Assembly (NCBI GenBank): GCA_977006965.1
Contig: OZ345382.1
Location: 372,001-436,000 of the forward strand
DNA: 64,000 nucleotides
Origin: Phymatolithon calcareum
Taxonomy: Eukaryota; Rhodophyta; Florideophyceae; Hapalidiales
Direction of reading: 5' to 3'
Position numbers and translations under genes: made by a program
Notes under the pieces: generated by a model
Told to the model about the DNA's origin: nothing
The model's input: only the letters and a program-made list of their open reading frames with translations
Databases searched by the model: none
In this document: positions 1 to 10,125 of the stretch, in pieces
Layout: the number at the start of each line of letters is the position of its first letter
Numbering within the stretch: the first letter of the stretch is position 1

Positions 1-1160
1 AACTCTGTCCAGGAGAGCTGATGTAATGTAATTTCCCCGTCATATGACTTGCTCAGAGAGCGGGAGGCATGATTCTCAGTGCTAAACTCATCCAATGCAC
101 AGTACTTTTGCATGATGCAAGTCGAAAGGCAAGGGCAAGAGCGACCCTGACCTAATGCAGACTACCAGCTGACAGTGCAAATTGCAGCCTACCATACGGC
201 TTAAGCGTTGATGAGTCAGTGCTAAAAAATTTCAGCGTGTTCCAGAGGAAAACAATTGTTTTACAAAAGCATAATACGAATTGCAGGAAAGAGAACTTCA
301 ATTCCTACAGTCCAAGAATCGTGCGCAAGCCAAATCAGTTTTAAGACCAACAGGGAACAGAGCACGAGGGGAAGCGAATCAATTGACTCTCCTTCACGAA
401 AAGGCAAGGACGAAGCGGATAGTGAATATCTCTCCAGATTTCATTCCTCCGGTGCCGAAGCCAGCCCTTCCGTGTTCTAATGCACTCAGTCGCCGGTTGG
501 TGCCCTTTGAAAGATCATGGATGATGGTGAATTTCGCGATGAAATGAGCACATAGAACAGCTCTAGAGGATGAACGGGTGCTCGGTTCCACAGATGTGCG
601 GCAACGGTTATCAAAGCATTCCCCGAATACTGTCTCCTCGGAGTTGGAAGATCCATGAAGTTTTCAGGTCCTTTAGAAATCTGAATTTATAATTGTTTTC
701 CGTCAATTGGTACTGGATATAGCTCACTACCCTCTTCTATCATAAAAGTTGCTCTCGTTCAGTTCTCATGTATTAATCTGAACTTATGATCGGGCATTAA
801 CAGAAAGCAAAGCCAGTTAGTTAGAGCCGCGTGTCCTTGCTTGCAGCCGGAAAACCGCAATCTTCCAAATTGCCGACTGGACTCAACCTCAAGACGATAC
901 CTAAGGAGCTGAAGGTTGCAGCTGCATGCACCAAGAGTCATCTCTCTCGCCCGCCTTGCATCTCCTACCCACACCCACAACAGCGGCAAGCCCCGGTCAC
1001 TAAGGGTCTCTTAGATCCTGTCGACAGAACCAGGCAGTCACCTCGAATTGACCCGCCATCGCCCCTGCCAAACCCCTCACCTGGTCGAGCATTGCTCACA
1101 TGACGGATGCGACTTGAGCGGGAATAACACGAACCAGCAATCGATCCTTTCGTGTACGTA
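1..1160. other. Region upstream of the flavoprotein gene, no gene recognised
   Basis: Short open frames exist between about 256 and 1100 on both strands, but none shows a domain, a conserved motif or a convincing start. The stretch from about 800 to 1150 is richer in C and probably holds the promoter and 5' leader of the gene that starts at 1161. I see no clear TATA box. Confidence 0.4.
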
Positions 1161-4100
1161 ATGGCTGGCGGCACCTCGAAGAAGGCGCCATTCGTTGTCA
1201 TCGTCGGCGGCGGCGTAGCTGGACTTGTCGCGGCCCAGGCAGTGAAAAATGGCGGTGGTCGTCCGCTTGTCCTCGAGGCGCGCGCGCGTGTGGGCGGCCG
1301 CGTGCTTACTACCAGGCTCGGCGGTGCTCAAGTTCCATTTGCAACGCTTGCAAATCGCGGGCTTCCGGAAGGCTGTGGGTACGAAGCCGACGCACCAGCA
1401 GTGGATATAGGCGCCAGCGTGATGCACGGCTGTGGCGATGCCAATCAGTTCGTTTTGGAGCGTGCGTTTGCGGAGAAGATTCGTGCGCCTGTTGTCGCTG
1501 GCGGCACGGGGTACGAAAGCACTGAATGTGCGGCGTGGTTCGACTCGACAGGTCGCCGGATCCCTCAGAAGGAAATATCAACAATGCACAGAGTCGCCCG
1601 TCTTGCCAACCGCTACGTCGGTGGTGTGGCATACGCTGGCGATGACCCCGCGGCAAATTTGCGTGAGATTTTCAACATTGGTGTCGATCAAGTGATTCAA
1701 TTCCTTGGTAGGAGCCTGTCGAATCGCGAGACCTTGGTTCTGGAAAAAATACTTGCGCGAATGTACGGTTATTGTGCCCCGCTGAGCGAACTAGCGCTTT
1801 GCCAGACGGAAATGGTCGTGGATAAACGCACCGTGCATTTTCAAATCGGAATGCCGTATGATGAAGATGATCCGCCGAAGCCGGGCGAGCTGCAATTGCT
1901 CGACGAGAAGGAAATTGCCGCCGAGGCAAAGATGTGGGATAAGATCCTCAAGTCATCAACCCCACCGAAAACTCCCCGTGCCAGCATGCGCGGCGGTCCC
2001 GGTGATCGAATTGTGCTCGACGGCTACACTCCTTTCCTCGTTGACCAATTGACGCCGGGCATTGACATTCGACTTGAAACTATTGTCAAGGCTATCACTG
2101 TTCCCCACGCCCCCGTCCCCGAGACTCCGCGAACTGGGTCGTTGTCTGGACCGTGGTGCGTCGGATATACGTCCGCATCTTCCCGAAATTCCGTTCGCAC
2201 ATCGGGCGCAATGCCGCCAGTAAGAGCTTCAAGGCCATCAAAACCAGAGGTCCATGTAACCACATCAACGGGCGAAGTTATTAAGTGCGACTTCGTCATT
2301 GTCACTCTTCCGCTCGGAGTTCTTCAGGGAAACCACCCGACTAGCCGAGTGACTTTCTCACCACCGTTGTCGGAAGATAAGCGCATGGCAATTAATGGGT
2401 TCGGAATGGGAGTACATAACAAGGTTGTACTCAAATTCAAGGAGGAGGACGTGTTCTGGCCCATCAATGTACCACAGTTGAATTGCACTGACCCGCGCTT
2501 TCAGTTCTTCAATCTTCATGCATATGGTAAAACCGGGGTCTTGGTTGCGCACGTATTCAATGAGACCGGTTTTGCTCGAGGCTACGACAATATGAGTGAC
2601 GAACAGGTTGTCGCCGAGGTCATGTCCGTGTTACACAACGCGTTTTGCGGGCGCGGGGTATGGACAAGAAGCCTCAAAGAACCGACCTCTACTCCTCTAA
2701 GCTCCAGTGCGGCGTCCGCGTCGATACCAGGGCAGGGCAAAACTCCTAGCGTTACGGAATCTCCTCCGGTTCCTGGACAGCGGCAGTCTCCACGTACCGT
2801 GAGGCTGATCGGAACCAGTGTGCGTTCCCCAGTAGCTCCTTCTCATCCGCCGCTCTGTCGCAGCACAAGGACTTCTCGCCGCCTGGCAGGGTTGCCCGTC
2901 GCTTCCGTGCCAGCTGCATCTGGCCTTTCAGGACGCACTGTTGAAGAGGTTATTGACTCGTCTAGTGCCCAAGACCTGGGTCGAAGCAAGTCGAAGTCGG
3001 CATCTCCCGTACCCCTTCGGCTTCGTCTTAGTCGCCAGTTGCCTACGCAAGCTGCCAATGTCGCCTCGTTCAGTGTCGGAACCCGTAGACCATTTCTGGG
3101 CTCTCTTCCACTAGCGAAAAGAATTCGCGTGGAAGAACGACCAGTGAAGCATTCCCCAGTCATACAAGTTAACCAGGTCATGGAGAGTACTCCATTGCGT
3201 GAACATCAAGTTGATGTTGCACATGTTTATGGGCCTGCTCCAAAAATGCAGTCTTCAGAAGTGAGCGAAGAAGTTTTGGACGGGAGTGGAGAAATAGGTC
3301 CTTCAAAGTTGGCGGCGTCTGAAATTAGCGAAGAAGTGTTGGATGGCAGTGGGGAAGTTGGCGGGGCAGAAAACCATGCAAAAGTTGAACTCAGGGATTC
3401 CGTGAAAATTGAAACAAGTAAGCCCGCACCCCTTGAAAATCAGTTGGGACCAATCGTTGAAGAAATTTTGGACGGTGCGGAATTCGCAGGCACTCCATCA
3501 CCGGAACAGAGCACACCCACTGACCCGCAAAAGTGTGTGCGGCTGCCACAGCCAGAGCACTATATTGTAACTCGATGGGATTCCGACCCCTTCTCCCTGG
3601 GGTCGTACTCCTACATGCCATGCGGGGCTGATTTTGAATTCATCGACATGCTGGGAAAGCCTGAGCGTATGGGGACCGACAAGCGCATCGTGTTTTTCGG
3701 AGGTGAGCACACTAGTGCCTTCGGCTGGCAGTGCGTGCACGGAGCGTATGAATCGGGCCTCGTGGCGGCACACGGCGTGCTCGCTGAGGCTGGGCTTGTG
3801 CCAAAGGGAAGCAAGCCGTTCGACTTGGACAAGAATATCGGAGTTTCGTCGCAAGAAGGAACTTCGCGCGTTCGAAATCGCAAACGTGTAAAGAATGTGG
3901 GTGAAGCCAAAGCTGTCGCGGAGTACCGGTCGGTGAGCGCAGACCGGATTCGGATGATAGCTCGGGACTTTGCGCAATCACCTGGTCACTTTTTCGACGT
4001 GTTGGATGAGATGGTACATCGGCTTCGCGAGGAAGATGAGCAGGACGGTGTTGCGCCGAGGATTGCGGAAACTGCAACATTGGCCGACCATAAGTTTCAT

Positions 4101-5300
4101 GATATTCAACAGAGAAAAGGTCTTTGGCAGCGAATGCATTCTCTTGCGGTCGGGGGTGATTTGGCGGCGGCGAGGTTCTTGAGGCTGAGACACCTCGCAG
4201 CATCAATGGATGTCGGGCGACCAGGAATCCAATACAAGTTCCGCACGCGGCGCAGAAAGGACCCTGTCCGCGGGATGCGCACAGGTGACCTCACTGAGCA
4301 CATCGACCTTCTCCATAACTTGATAAGGAATCATGAGGTATTCTCTCTGAAATCAGCGACGCGAGCGTTTGCAACTCAATTGTATGAGCGATGCGGCGCC
4401 ATAGTGCCGCTGGCAGAGACCCAAGATTGGGTAAAATCGACTACGGTGTTCAAAAAGGCGAATCTTCCCGTCTGTGTACGTGCAGATACATCACTTGAGT
4501 CGGCTACGGAAAAAGCGTCTCGAAAGCTGAAGCTAAAATCGCTGGAATATCCGACCCTGCAGTACTTCAAGAGCAAAACCACGTTGGACTTCGACGACAT
4601 TATTCGCAGCAGCGAGAAGCGGAACGGCAAGAGATCTCGAAGTATTGCCCGGGGCTCCGGTGAAGGCGAAGAATCGCCTGATGAAGACATTGATCAGGAC
4701 GAGGATGATATGGTGCTGGTCCCGTCGCAGAAACTTGTGCCATTACCACGAAAATCGGGGGCACCGGCCTCTGCGCCGCGGCGAGGGTCGTTCTCTTCGC
4801 GAGGAGTTGCGACTATTCGGCCCGCGGCTGTGTCGCCGGGCGTTGATGTGGGTTTTCCGCCACTGAGTTTCTCCAGCGATAAGTCGTCTAGTGACAATGA
4901 CTCAAAAGACTCGCGTGATTCATATTCTTACTCAGACGACGATGAAGTGAGTGACGGGGAAGACAGCGAGGAAGGATCAAGGAAGTTTTCCACAAGTAAG
5001 AGTAGGCAGTTTAGTATTGAGAGAGACGACGTGAGTGACAGATCCAGTGCCAGCGAGAGTGACGTGAGGAATGATGAAGAGTCAATTGAGGACTACGACT
5101 TAGACCCCTTTGTCTCGGAGCATCCTGTCAAGCCTAAGTTGGAGCTTTCACGAATACGCAAAACAAAGCCATCCAGCCCTTCAATGCGCAAGCGACGGCG
5201 AACCTCTCACGTTGCGCCCGAAAGCGCTGTTCCTGATCCGACAGCTGCGTTGTCGAAAAGGACGGTCTCAAAAGTACCGCGGAAGACTGGTTCCCGGTAG
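1161..5300 (+). CDS. LSD1/polyamine-oxidase-type flavin amine oxidase with long insert and acidic tail
   Basis: A 1379-residue intronless protein. ATG 1161 is the first ATG of the frame and has G at +4; upstream in-frame codons are not ATG. The N-terminus enters at once into the Rossmann FAD site (VVIVGGGVAGLVAAQ, glycines near 16-21, Glu39 as ribose ligand), then VGGRV. The substrate domain includes LPLGVLQG and GMGVHNKVVLKF, where Lys421 matches the lysine conserved in LSD1 and polyamine oxidases. The FAD domain closes with FFGGEHTSAFGW (Glu849). An insert of about 285 residues (roughly 502-787), low in complexity, splits the catalytic half. A basic and then Ser/Asp/Glu-rich tail covers about 1190-1379. 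No SWIRM domain is visible. The family oxidises methyl-lysine or polyamines. The nuclear-looking tail favours a chromatin role, but the substrate is inferred. Confidence 0.9.
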   Translation: MAGGTSKKAPFVVIVGGGVAGLVAAQAVKNGGGRPLVLEARARVGGRVLTTRLGGAQVPFATLANRGLPEGCGYEADAPAVDIGASVMHGCGDANQFVLERAFAEKIRAPVVAGGTGYESTECAAWFDSTGRRIPQKEISTMHRVARLANRYVGGVAYAGDDPAANLREIFNIGVDQVIQFLGRSLSNRETLVLEKILARMYGYCAPLSELALCQTEMVVDKRTVHFQIGMPYDEDDPPKPGELQLLDEKEIAAEAKMWDKILKSSTPPKTPRASMRGGPGDRIVLDGYTPFLVDQLTPGIDIRLETIVKAITVPHAPVPETPRTGSLSGPWCVGYTSASSRNSVRTSGAMPPVRASRPSKPEVHVTTSTGEVIKCDFVIVTLPLGVLQGNHPTSRVTFSPPLSEDKRMAINGFGMGVHNKVVLKFKEEDVFWPINVPQLNCTDPRFQFFNLHAYGKTGVLVAHVFNETGFARGYDNMSDEQVVAEVMSVLHNAFCGRGVWTRSLKEPTSTPLSSSAASASIPGQGKTPSVTESPPVPGQRQSPRTVRLIGTSVRSPVAPSHPPLCRSTRTSRRLAGLPVASVPAASGLSGRTVEEVIDSSSAQDLGRSKSKSASPVPLRLRLSRQLPTQAANVASFSVGTRRPFLGSLPLAKRIRVEERPVKHSPVIQVNQVMESTPLREHQVDVAHVYGPAPKMQSSEVSEEVLDGSGEIGPSKLAASEISEEVLDGSGEVGGAENHAKVELRDSVKIETSKPAPLENQLGPIVEEILDGAEFAGTPSPEQSTPTDPQKCVRLPQPEHYIVTRWDSDPFSLGSYSYMPCGADFEFIDMLGKPERMGTDKRIVFFGGEHTSAFGWQCVHGAYESGLVAAHGVLAEAGLVPKGSKPFDLDKNIGVSSQEGTSRVRNRKRVKNVGEAKAVAEYRSVSADRIRMIARDFAQSPGHFFDVLDEMVHRLREEDEQDGVAPRIAETATLADHKFHDIQQRKGLWQRMHSLAVGGDLAAARFLRLRHLAASMDVGRPGIQYKFRTRRRKDPVRGMRTGDLTEHIDLLHNLIRNHEVFSLKSATRAFATQLYERCGAIVPLAETQDWVKSTTVFKKANLPVCVRADTSLESATEKASRKLKLKSLEYPTLQYFKSKTTLDFDDIIRSSEKRNGKRSRSIARGSGEGEESPDEDIDQDEDDMVLVPSQKLVPLPRKSGAPASAPRRGSFSSRGVATIRPAAVSPGVDVGFPPLSFSSDKSSSDNDSKDSRDSYSYSDDDEVSDGEDSEEGSRKFSTSKSRQFSIERDDVSDRSSASESDVRNDEESIEDYDLDPFVSEHPVKPKLELSRIRKTKPSSPSMRKRRRTSHVAPESAVPDPTAALSKRTVSKVPRKTGSR

Positions 5301-5427
5301 ATACAGCACAGATGTTTGAGACAAAACTTGGGTGTATTTGAGGAAATTTTTGGTTAAAATTTACAGCTTGTGCCTACCCAATACTTCGATAGACATCGAG
5401 TGTCTTGAACTCGGATCCCAGTCCAAC

Positions 5428-6252
5428 ATGCTTCGCACTGCAGCCACGCGTGGCCGCGCATTCGCTCGACGTGTTCCCGATCTCTCACGTGCACATGCGA
5501 TCTGCAACCCCGTCACGCGTCGTGCGCATCACGCCGTGGTTGCGACATTGCAGGCATCGGATTATGGTCACCATGCCCGCGGCGGCATCGCGTCAGTAGA
5601 GCTTGCGGGAGCGGCGGTTCTGCTTGCCGCCGGCGCCGCGCTTGGCAGCGCGCATGCAGATGCAGCCCGCACAGTGGAGCCGGAGACAGGCGTGTGGTTC
5701 ACCGAGCAATTGGCAGGCCGCGAGCTGGCCGGCGTCGGACCGCGACTCATGGGCGGACTTGTGCGCGTGTACGCACTTGGCGTGTACGTGTGCCCGGTGG
5801 CGGTACGCGAGATGTTTGCAGTGCATATCGGGCGATCGGAAGCGGAACTGATGGCAGATGAGTCGTTCTGGGACCGTGTGTGCGAGGAGTTGGAAGAGCC
5901 CGTGCTGCGGCTCGTTGTCGTGCGAGAGGTGCAGGGACGGCACATGGAGACGGGGTTCGAGCGAGGGTTGAAGAAGGCGGTGCGGAAAGGGGAGAGCGTT
6001 GGGGGGATTAAGATGTTCTCGAAGCTTTTTGCGAAACTTGGGACTCAGAAGGTTGGATCGGATGTGCATATCAGATTTGAGGGCGATGTTGTCATTTTGC
6101 AGGTTGATGGGAGGGATGTTGGATGTGTAAGAGATGCGAAGTTGAGGGCGACTATTCTGAGAATGTTTTTGGGGGAGAAGTGTGTCACGCCCGGCGTTAA
6201 GAGCAGTGTGGCGGAGGGGTTTGCTAGAATGTTGGTTAAGATTGAGATTTGA
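5428..6252 (+). CDS. Chalcone-isomerase-fold protein, organelle-targeted
   Basis: 274 residues from ATG 5428. The frame is open further upstream but without an earlier ATG. Residues 1-50 are rich in Arg, Ala and Ser with few acids, as in a mitochondrial or plastid presequence. Residues about 57-74 form an Ala/Gly/Leu hydrophobic segment. From about 87 the sequence fits the chalcone isomerase-like fold: RLMGGLVRVYALGVYV (107-121), RLVVVREVQGRHMETGFERG (161-180), and the C-terminal block LRATILRMFLGEKCVTPGVK. Members outside land plants are generally regarded as fatty-acid-binding or of unknown role rather than true flavonoid isomerases, so I do not assign that reaction. The gene follows the flavoprotein gene on the same strand by 127 bp. 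Confidence 0.8.
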   Translation: MLRTAATRGRAFARRVPDLSRAHAICNPVTRRAHHAVVATLQASDYGHHARGGIASVELAGAAVLLAAGAALGSAHADAARTVEPETGVWFTEQLAGRELAGVGPRLMGGLVRVYALGVYVCPVAVREMFAVHIGRSEAELMADESFWDRVCEELEEPVLRLVVVREVQGRHMETGFERGLKKAVRKGESVGGIKMFSKLFAKLGTQKVGSDVHIRFEGDVVILQVDGRDVGCVRDAKLRATILRMFLGEKCVTPGVKSSVAEGFARMLVKIEI

Positions 6253-6609
6253 GATGGGCAGGCATGGAGTCGGTAGCAGATAGCTTTACTAAATTAGCAC
6301 AGTGCAATCTCCAGCAAACCGTCGATATCTTTATCGGGCTCTCGAGCGTTCACCTCCGCCTGTTAGCTCCAGTGTGAGGGACTGATGGCGAGGACAGTGA
6401 CGCTCACAAAGAGAGCATGGTGTACCGTAAAATTCGCTGGCGCAATCTCGAGTCCGATGCTCCATTTGCATCAAAGCCTACCTGCAAGAAACCCTGACCA
6501 GAGAAACGTTCGTCAGCATGGAGACCTGGAATTGACAAGGACATTACGACGTAAAACTCCTCTACGGAATGTGTTTCCTCCTACACAAGCACAATGCAGT
6601 CCACTGGCC
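6253..6609. other. Intergenic region between convergent genes
   Basis: About 360 bp separates two genes that converge. It should hold both 3' untranslated regions. I see no gene, repeat or clear polyadenylation hexamer. Confidence 0.4.
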
Positions 6610-7428
6610 TCAAATCTTGACCGGTTGCAGCCAGTTTTCCGCATCAATTTTCTCATCTTCTCGCAGTAATCTCCAGTTCGGACTCTGCTCCTCCTGCAGC
6701 CAATTGAAATCTTTGACATCGTTCCAAAAGTTTCGACCTCCCGTCAACGCCCCTTCACCTTCTCCCACAGCACCAACCGCAATTTCCTCCCATCCCTCAC
6801 GGTCAGCATCAGGAGTCCATTCCCATGCCGCGAAAACGAGCCCCGTGCATCTCTCAATGATAGGTCCGCTCCCTGCACATAGCACGAATAGACAATTCTC
6901 GCAATCATGGATGCGAACCTGCCTCGCCTGAAGCCACACAACGCACCTCTTACACCCGCGCACCAACGCCGATCCTGCCACCGCATGCTCCACGCGCACG
7001 GCACATTGAGTGAGGTCTGCCACACGCAAAGCGCCCAATGCGCCACGGAGCAACAGTCGTTGTCCCACGCGCGCAGACACATGCGCAGGCGGATCTACCG
7101 GGCCGGGGGCATCATTCACAGATGCCAACGGTGTATCCCCCGCTGTAGCGCTTGCGGCTTTTGCTGCAGTGCGTCGTGCGCGAAAGGAGAACTTTGGGCG
7201 AGCGGAGAGAGCTGCGAGTGAGCGCGACAGTTCGGAGAAGGTCTCGCCTAATTTGCGAGTATCGTAGTCTCCGAGCGTTTCTGCGGCCGCAGCGGCTCGA
7301 GCGCGCAGCTCGATGAGCAGGGTAGCTGCGCGATCCTTTTCACCGGCATCGATTGCGGTGCGTACCGCACCCGCCTCGGCGGTTAAGGCGACATAGGCGG
7401 CGTCGCTGCGGGCGGCGCGAGATGCCAT
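6610..7428 (-). CDS. TBCC: Tubulin-folding cofactor C (TBCC domain protein)
   Basis: 272 residues from the ATG whose complement lies at 7426-7428. The frame stays open upstream, but that sequence is AT-rich and does not look coding. Residues 1-75 are Ala/Arg/Glu-rich and probably helical, like the N-terminal spectrin-like region of cofactor C. Residues about 117-205 form the beta-helical C-CAP/cofactor-C domain: LLLRGALGALRVADL, QARQVRIHDCENC and PIIERCTGLVFA. Arg172 in QVRIH sits where the family places the arginine finger that stimulates GTP hydrolysis by tubulin. The C-terminal NFWNDVKDFNWLQEEQSPNW (233-252) is typical of cofactor C and argues against the related RP2 group. Role in the family: last step of alpha/beta-tubulin heterodimer assembly in the cytosol. 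Cofactor C of animals is somewhat longer. Confidence 0.9.
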   Translation of the reverse strand: MASRAARSDAAYVALTAEAGAVRTAIDAGEKDRAATLLIELRARAAAAAETLGDYDTRKLGETFSELSRSLAALSARPKFSFRARRTAAKAASATAGDTPLASVNDAPGPVDPPAHVSARVGQRLLLRGALGALRVADLTQCAVRVEHAVAGSALVRGCKRCVVWLQARQVRIHDCENCLFVLCAGSGPIIERCTGLVFAAWEWTPDADREGWEEIAVGAVGEGEGALTGGRNFWNDVKDFNWLQEEQSPNWRLLREDEKIDAENWLQPVKI

Positions 7429-8077
7429 TGTTGGGCCAAAAATCATGTGAGAATGTGGGAGGAAAGTACAATTATTTGAATTTTCAAATGTCGTGAATAT
7501 TACTAATTTTTCTTCGACTTCTTCGAGAGAGAAATTGTGAGTAGCGCTTGTTCCAAGGAGAAGCACTGGATTGCAGCAAGCGTTACAAGGGCACAGACGG
7601 TCAGCGCACGTTTTGGAATGCGAAGAGCCTCAGATCGACGCAAGCTTGGGAAGAAGATTTCTCACCTGACGTTTTCCAAGTATGGTTAATAGGAGTCTGT
7701 CAGGGTTCCCTGGAAGCATCGCTTTTAAGCATGCAAGGAAAAAGGTAATACTACAACTCCATGCAATTGTGTGACTGTCAGAAACTACTTCTCTCGGAAA
7801 ATAAAGTCGAAAGCCTTGCAAACCACAAGATCAGATGTCTCGCATAGGACAATAATCGTCAAAGCAGAATAACCGTGACGGATGAAGTTCGATTCACAAT
7901 GGAAAAGGACACTAAGATAATATAAACCCGATAACGGTCTCACAGACAGCGAATGGGTGGGCTCATGCAAGATTCAAGTAAATCGATTTCGAACTAGATT
8001 CCACGAACCGAGGCATGATGCATTCCAATTTAGACGACACCCGAGAGAAGTCGCGATGAACGACCTCGACAATCAGC
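7429..8077. other. Region upstream of the cofactor C gene, no gene recognised
   Basis: AT-rich sequence of about 650 bp. It should contain the promoter of the minus-strand cofactor C gene. No further coding sequence or repeat is evident. Confidence 0.35.
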
Positions 8078-8304
8078 GGTAATTGAGCTGGATACGCTCC
8101 AACGCATTTTATCAACATTGCAGATGGGCCGTGGTGTGGAAGATGAGTGCAAACGACTCACACGTCCACTTGTTAGTAGAGAAGTACGAAGCAAGGAGGT
8201 CATCGGGACCACACTACGCTGCATTAGAACACGGTTCGAAAAGCTGGCCCTGTTACTCACAGGTGAGGCGTGGGAGCTTTAAAATGAATCCTAACATATC
8301 CCTG
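8078..8304 (+). mobile_element. LINE group A, 3' end fragment
   Basis: Translation gives IELDTLQRILS and ECKRLTRPLVSREVRSKEV. These match the last about 50 residues of the group A reverse-transcriptase ORF ending at 57612 (IELVALQRILS, ECKRLTGALVGKEIRIKDV). The 3' untranslated region follows in the same order, with GGCCCTGTTACTC, GGCGTGGGAGCTT and a final ACATATCCC. Everything upstream is lost, as expected for 5' truncation. No target-site duplication is clear. Divergence from the other copies is the highest of the set, so this is an old insertion. Confidence 0.75.
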
Positions 8305-8848
8305 TCTTCTTCTTTACAATAGTTTCAGTAATTCTGCTTTTCGTTTTCTAAATAAAGCTAAGCTGCAGCAAAGCTTACATTTCTATTCATGATTGCTTTC
8401 AAACACATGACCACAGTGGCCTTTTGATAATATCGACTGAGATCCGCATCCATTCCTTTTCAAACGTCAGCTCTGATACGGTACCCTTGCGTTTCTTCCC
8501 CAATCAGGAAGCGCGACTAGTTTTTTACTATGCAGGAAAATGCTAGTTCTGAAAGAACTCAATAAGCTAGAAGACAGATGAAGTAAAAATTCTCCAAGGC
8601 TTCACAAAGTCGGCTCAAATGAGTTAAGTGTCGTTGCAATTGGCTAATATTACACCATTTCTGAAGGAAAATACAGAAAGCGCCGAATAAAAATAAAATT
8701 CGAGATCTTCCTGTCCTGCAATGCACGCACCCACGCGCAGCACAGGATCTCCTCATATGCTGATAGAGGAGGCGTACAGAACGGGGCACCCAGGAAGCAG
8801 AGAATATGCTCAAGAGTTTGGTTTCTCCATTCAGCAAACACCACAATG
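8305..8848. other. Unassigned spacer
   Basis: AT-rich sequence with several stops in all frames. I recognise no gene or repeat. Confidence 0.3.
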
Positions 8849-8853
8849 GTCAT

Positions 8854-9921
8854 TGTAGCGCCAGGCTCCAAAGAACCCGACGCCACATGGGAGAGAAAAG
8901 CCCAAGAGAGGAGAGAGACGAAAAGAGCGGGAGAGACAAGACAAAAGAGAAGGAAAGAAAGACAAGCAAACAAAACCTCCAGACCAGCGGACAAAATAGG
9001 CGCCACCATCGTAGTACTCCATGGCTTTGCGGGAACGCAAGCGGTCGTGAACGTAGAACACGAGCGCAAGGCTACGCCGAACAGGGCTTCAGAAGCTTGA
9101 CGAGATAGATGAGGGTGAATAGAGATAGACGCGACTTGAACCAGGGCGAAGTCGGTAATACAGGTCACGGAGGACACTCCACAGCTTTGCGGGAACACAA
9201 GCGGTCGCATGGATGAGATACGAGGGCGAGGCTACACCGAACAGGGCCTCGGAAGCTCGACGTGAGGAGCACTTGGGTCCAGATGATAAGCGCAACTTGC
9301 AACACAAAACGGGCAAGATTGCCATACGTTAACTCCGGCGATCGTGTGGACGAACACGAGCGCAGGCCTTCGAGAAAACGGAGAAGAATAAGCGTGGAGA
9401 CTAGTCGAACGGACGTCCACTGCGCCGCTTACGACATGACGAAAGGCAAAAGAGAAAGGAAGGAGAAAACGACGCCGTCTTTAGGCGGCGACCATGGCTT
9501 GGCCGTCGACCTTCGCACGGACGCACGAAAAAGGGAAAGGGAAACTTGAACGCGGTTGTCGACGCACCGGCTTGCGCGCCGAAACGGTTGCGTCCAAGAA
9601 GGTTGGGAAGAGCTCCGACTCCGCGTGGTCGAAGGGACTGTCAGGCGAACATTGCGCGTGCTTGATCCAAGCAATCGAGCCGAAATCCAGAACTCCCCCC
9701 ACCTTCCTTTACTCAGAGGAAGGAACTAACTAGCTTATATACTACAACCTACGCAAAAGACAGCGATGCAGCGCATAGACACACGAGAGACACGTGCAAG
9801 TATGGCCCAACAGATCACCTACTACGAGCAGCATGACTATCGAGATCACAGTTGTGCGGCGTACAGTCGCGAGAGGAAAAAGAGACCGCCTTGGGACAGC
9901 GACATAACAGCGGGCGCTACA
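8854..9921 (+). mobile_element. Solo LTR, family R, 1068 bp, 5-bp target duplication
   Basis: Begins TGTAGCGCC and ends GGGCGCTACA, so it has the TG...CA termini of an LTR. It is bounded by GTCAT at 8849-8853 and again at 9922-9926, a perfect 5-bp target-site duplication. Sequence and order match 32156-32955, for example GACGCACGAAAA followed by TTGACGTC-free spacing to GCGCGGTTGTC, and CACGAGAGACACG. There is no internal coding sequence, so it is a recombination product or an LTR that lost its body. TATA-like TTATATACTA lies near 9735. Orientation is set by the copy at 32156. Short open frames inside it are not genes. Confidence 0.8.
9017..9265 (+). repeat. Imperfect tandem duplication inside the R LTR
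   Basis: GCTTTGCGGGAACGCAAGCG near 9025 recurs as GCTTTGCGGGAACACAAGCG near 9185, about 160 bp later, and the following CCGAACAGGGC is also repeated. The copy at 32156 lacks most of this, which explains much of the length difference. Confidence 0.7.
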
Positions 9922-10067
9922 GTCATGTACATGGACACGAGATAAGATATCCTGGGGATCACTCAGGAATCCTGAGTCAGGATAAAGCATATAAGAATCG
10001 GAGACAAATATAGACGAACGCACTACACTTTTAGTAGCTTGGGGTTATACAGTTCGAAGACGGTGAT

Positions 10068-10125
10068 CCGTATGGTCCCCGTAGTACATAGCGCTGCACC
10101 GGATTGTGCTACGGGGACCATGCGG
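10068..10125. repeat. 17-bp inverted repeat (hairpin)
   Basis: Arms at 10068-10084 and 10109-10125 match at 16 of 17 positions around ATGGTCCCCGTAG, with a 24-nt loop. It lies about 300 bp upstream of the first Sel1 gene. It could be a transposon remnant or a structured upstream element; nothing decides between these. Confidence 0.6.

Noticed and set aside
256-547. Two overlapping open frames near the left edge
   Set aside because: Low complexity, no conserved motif, and one lacks an ATG.
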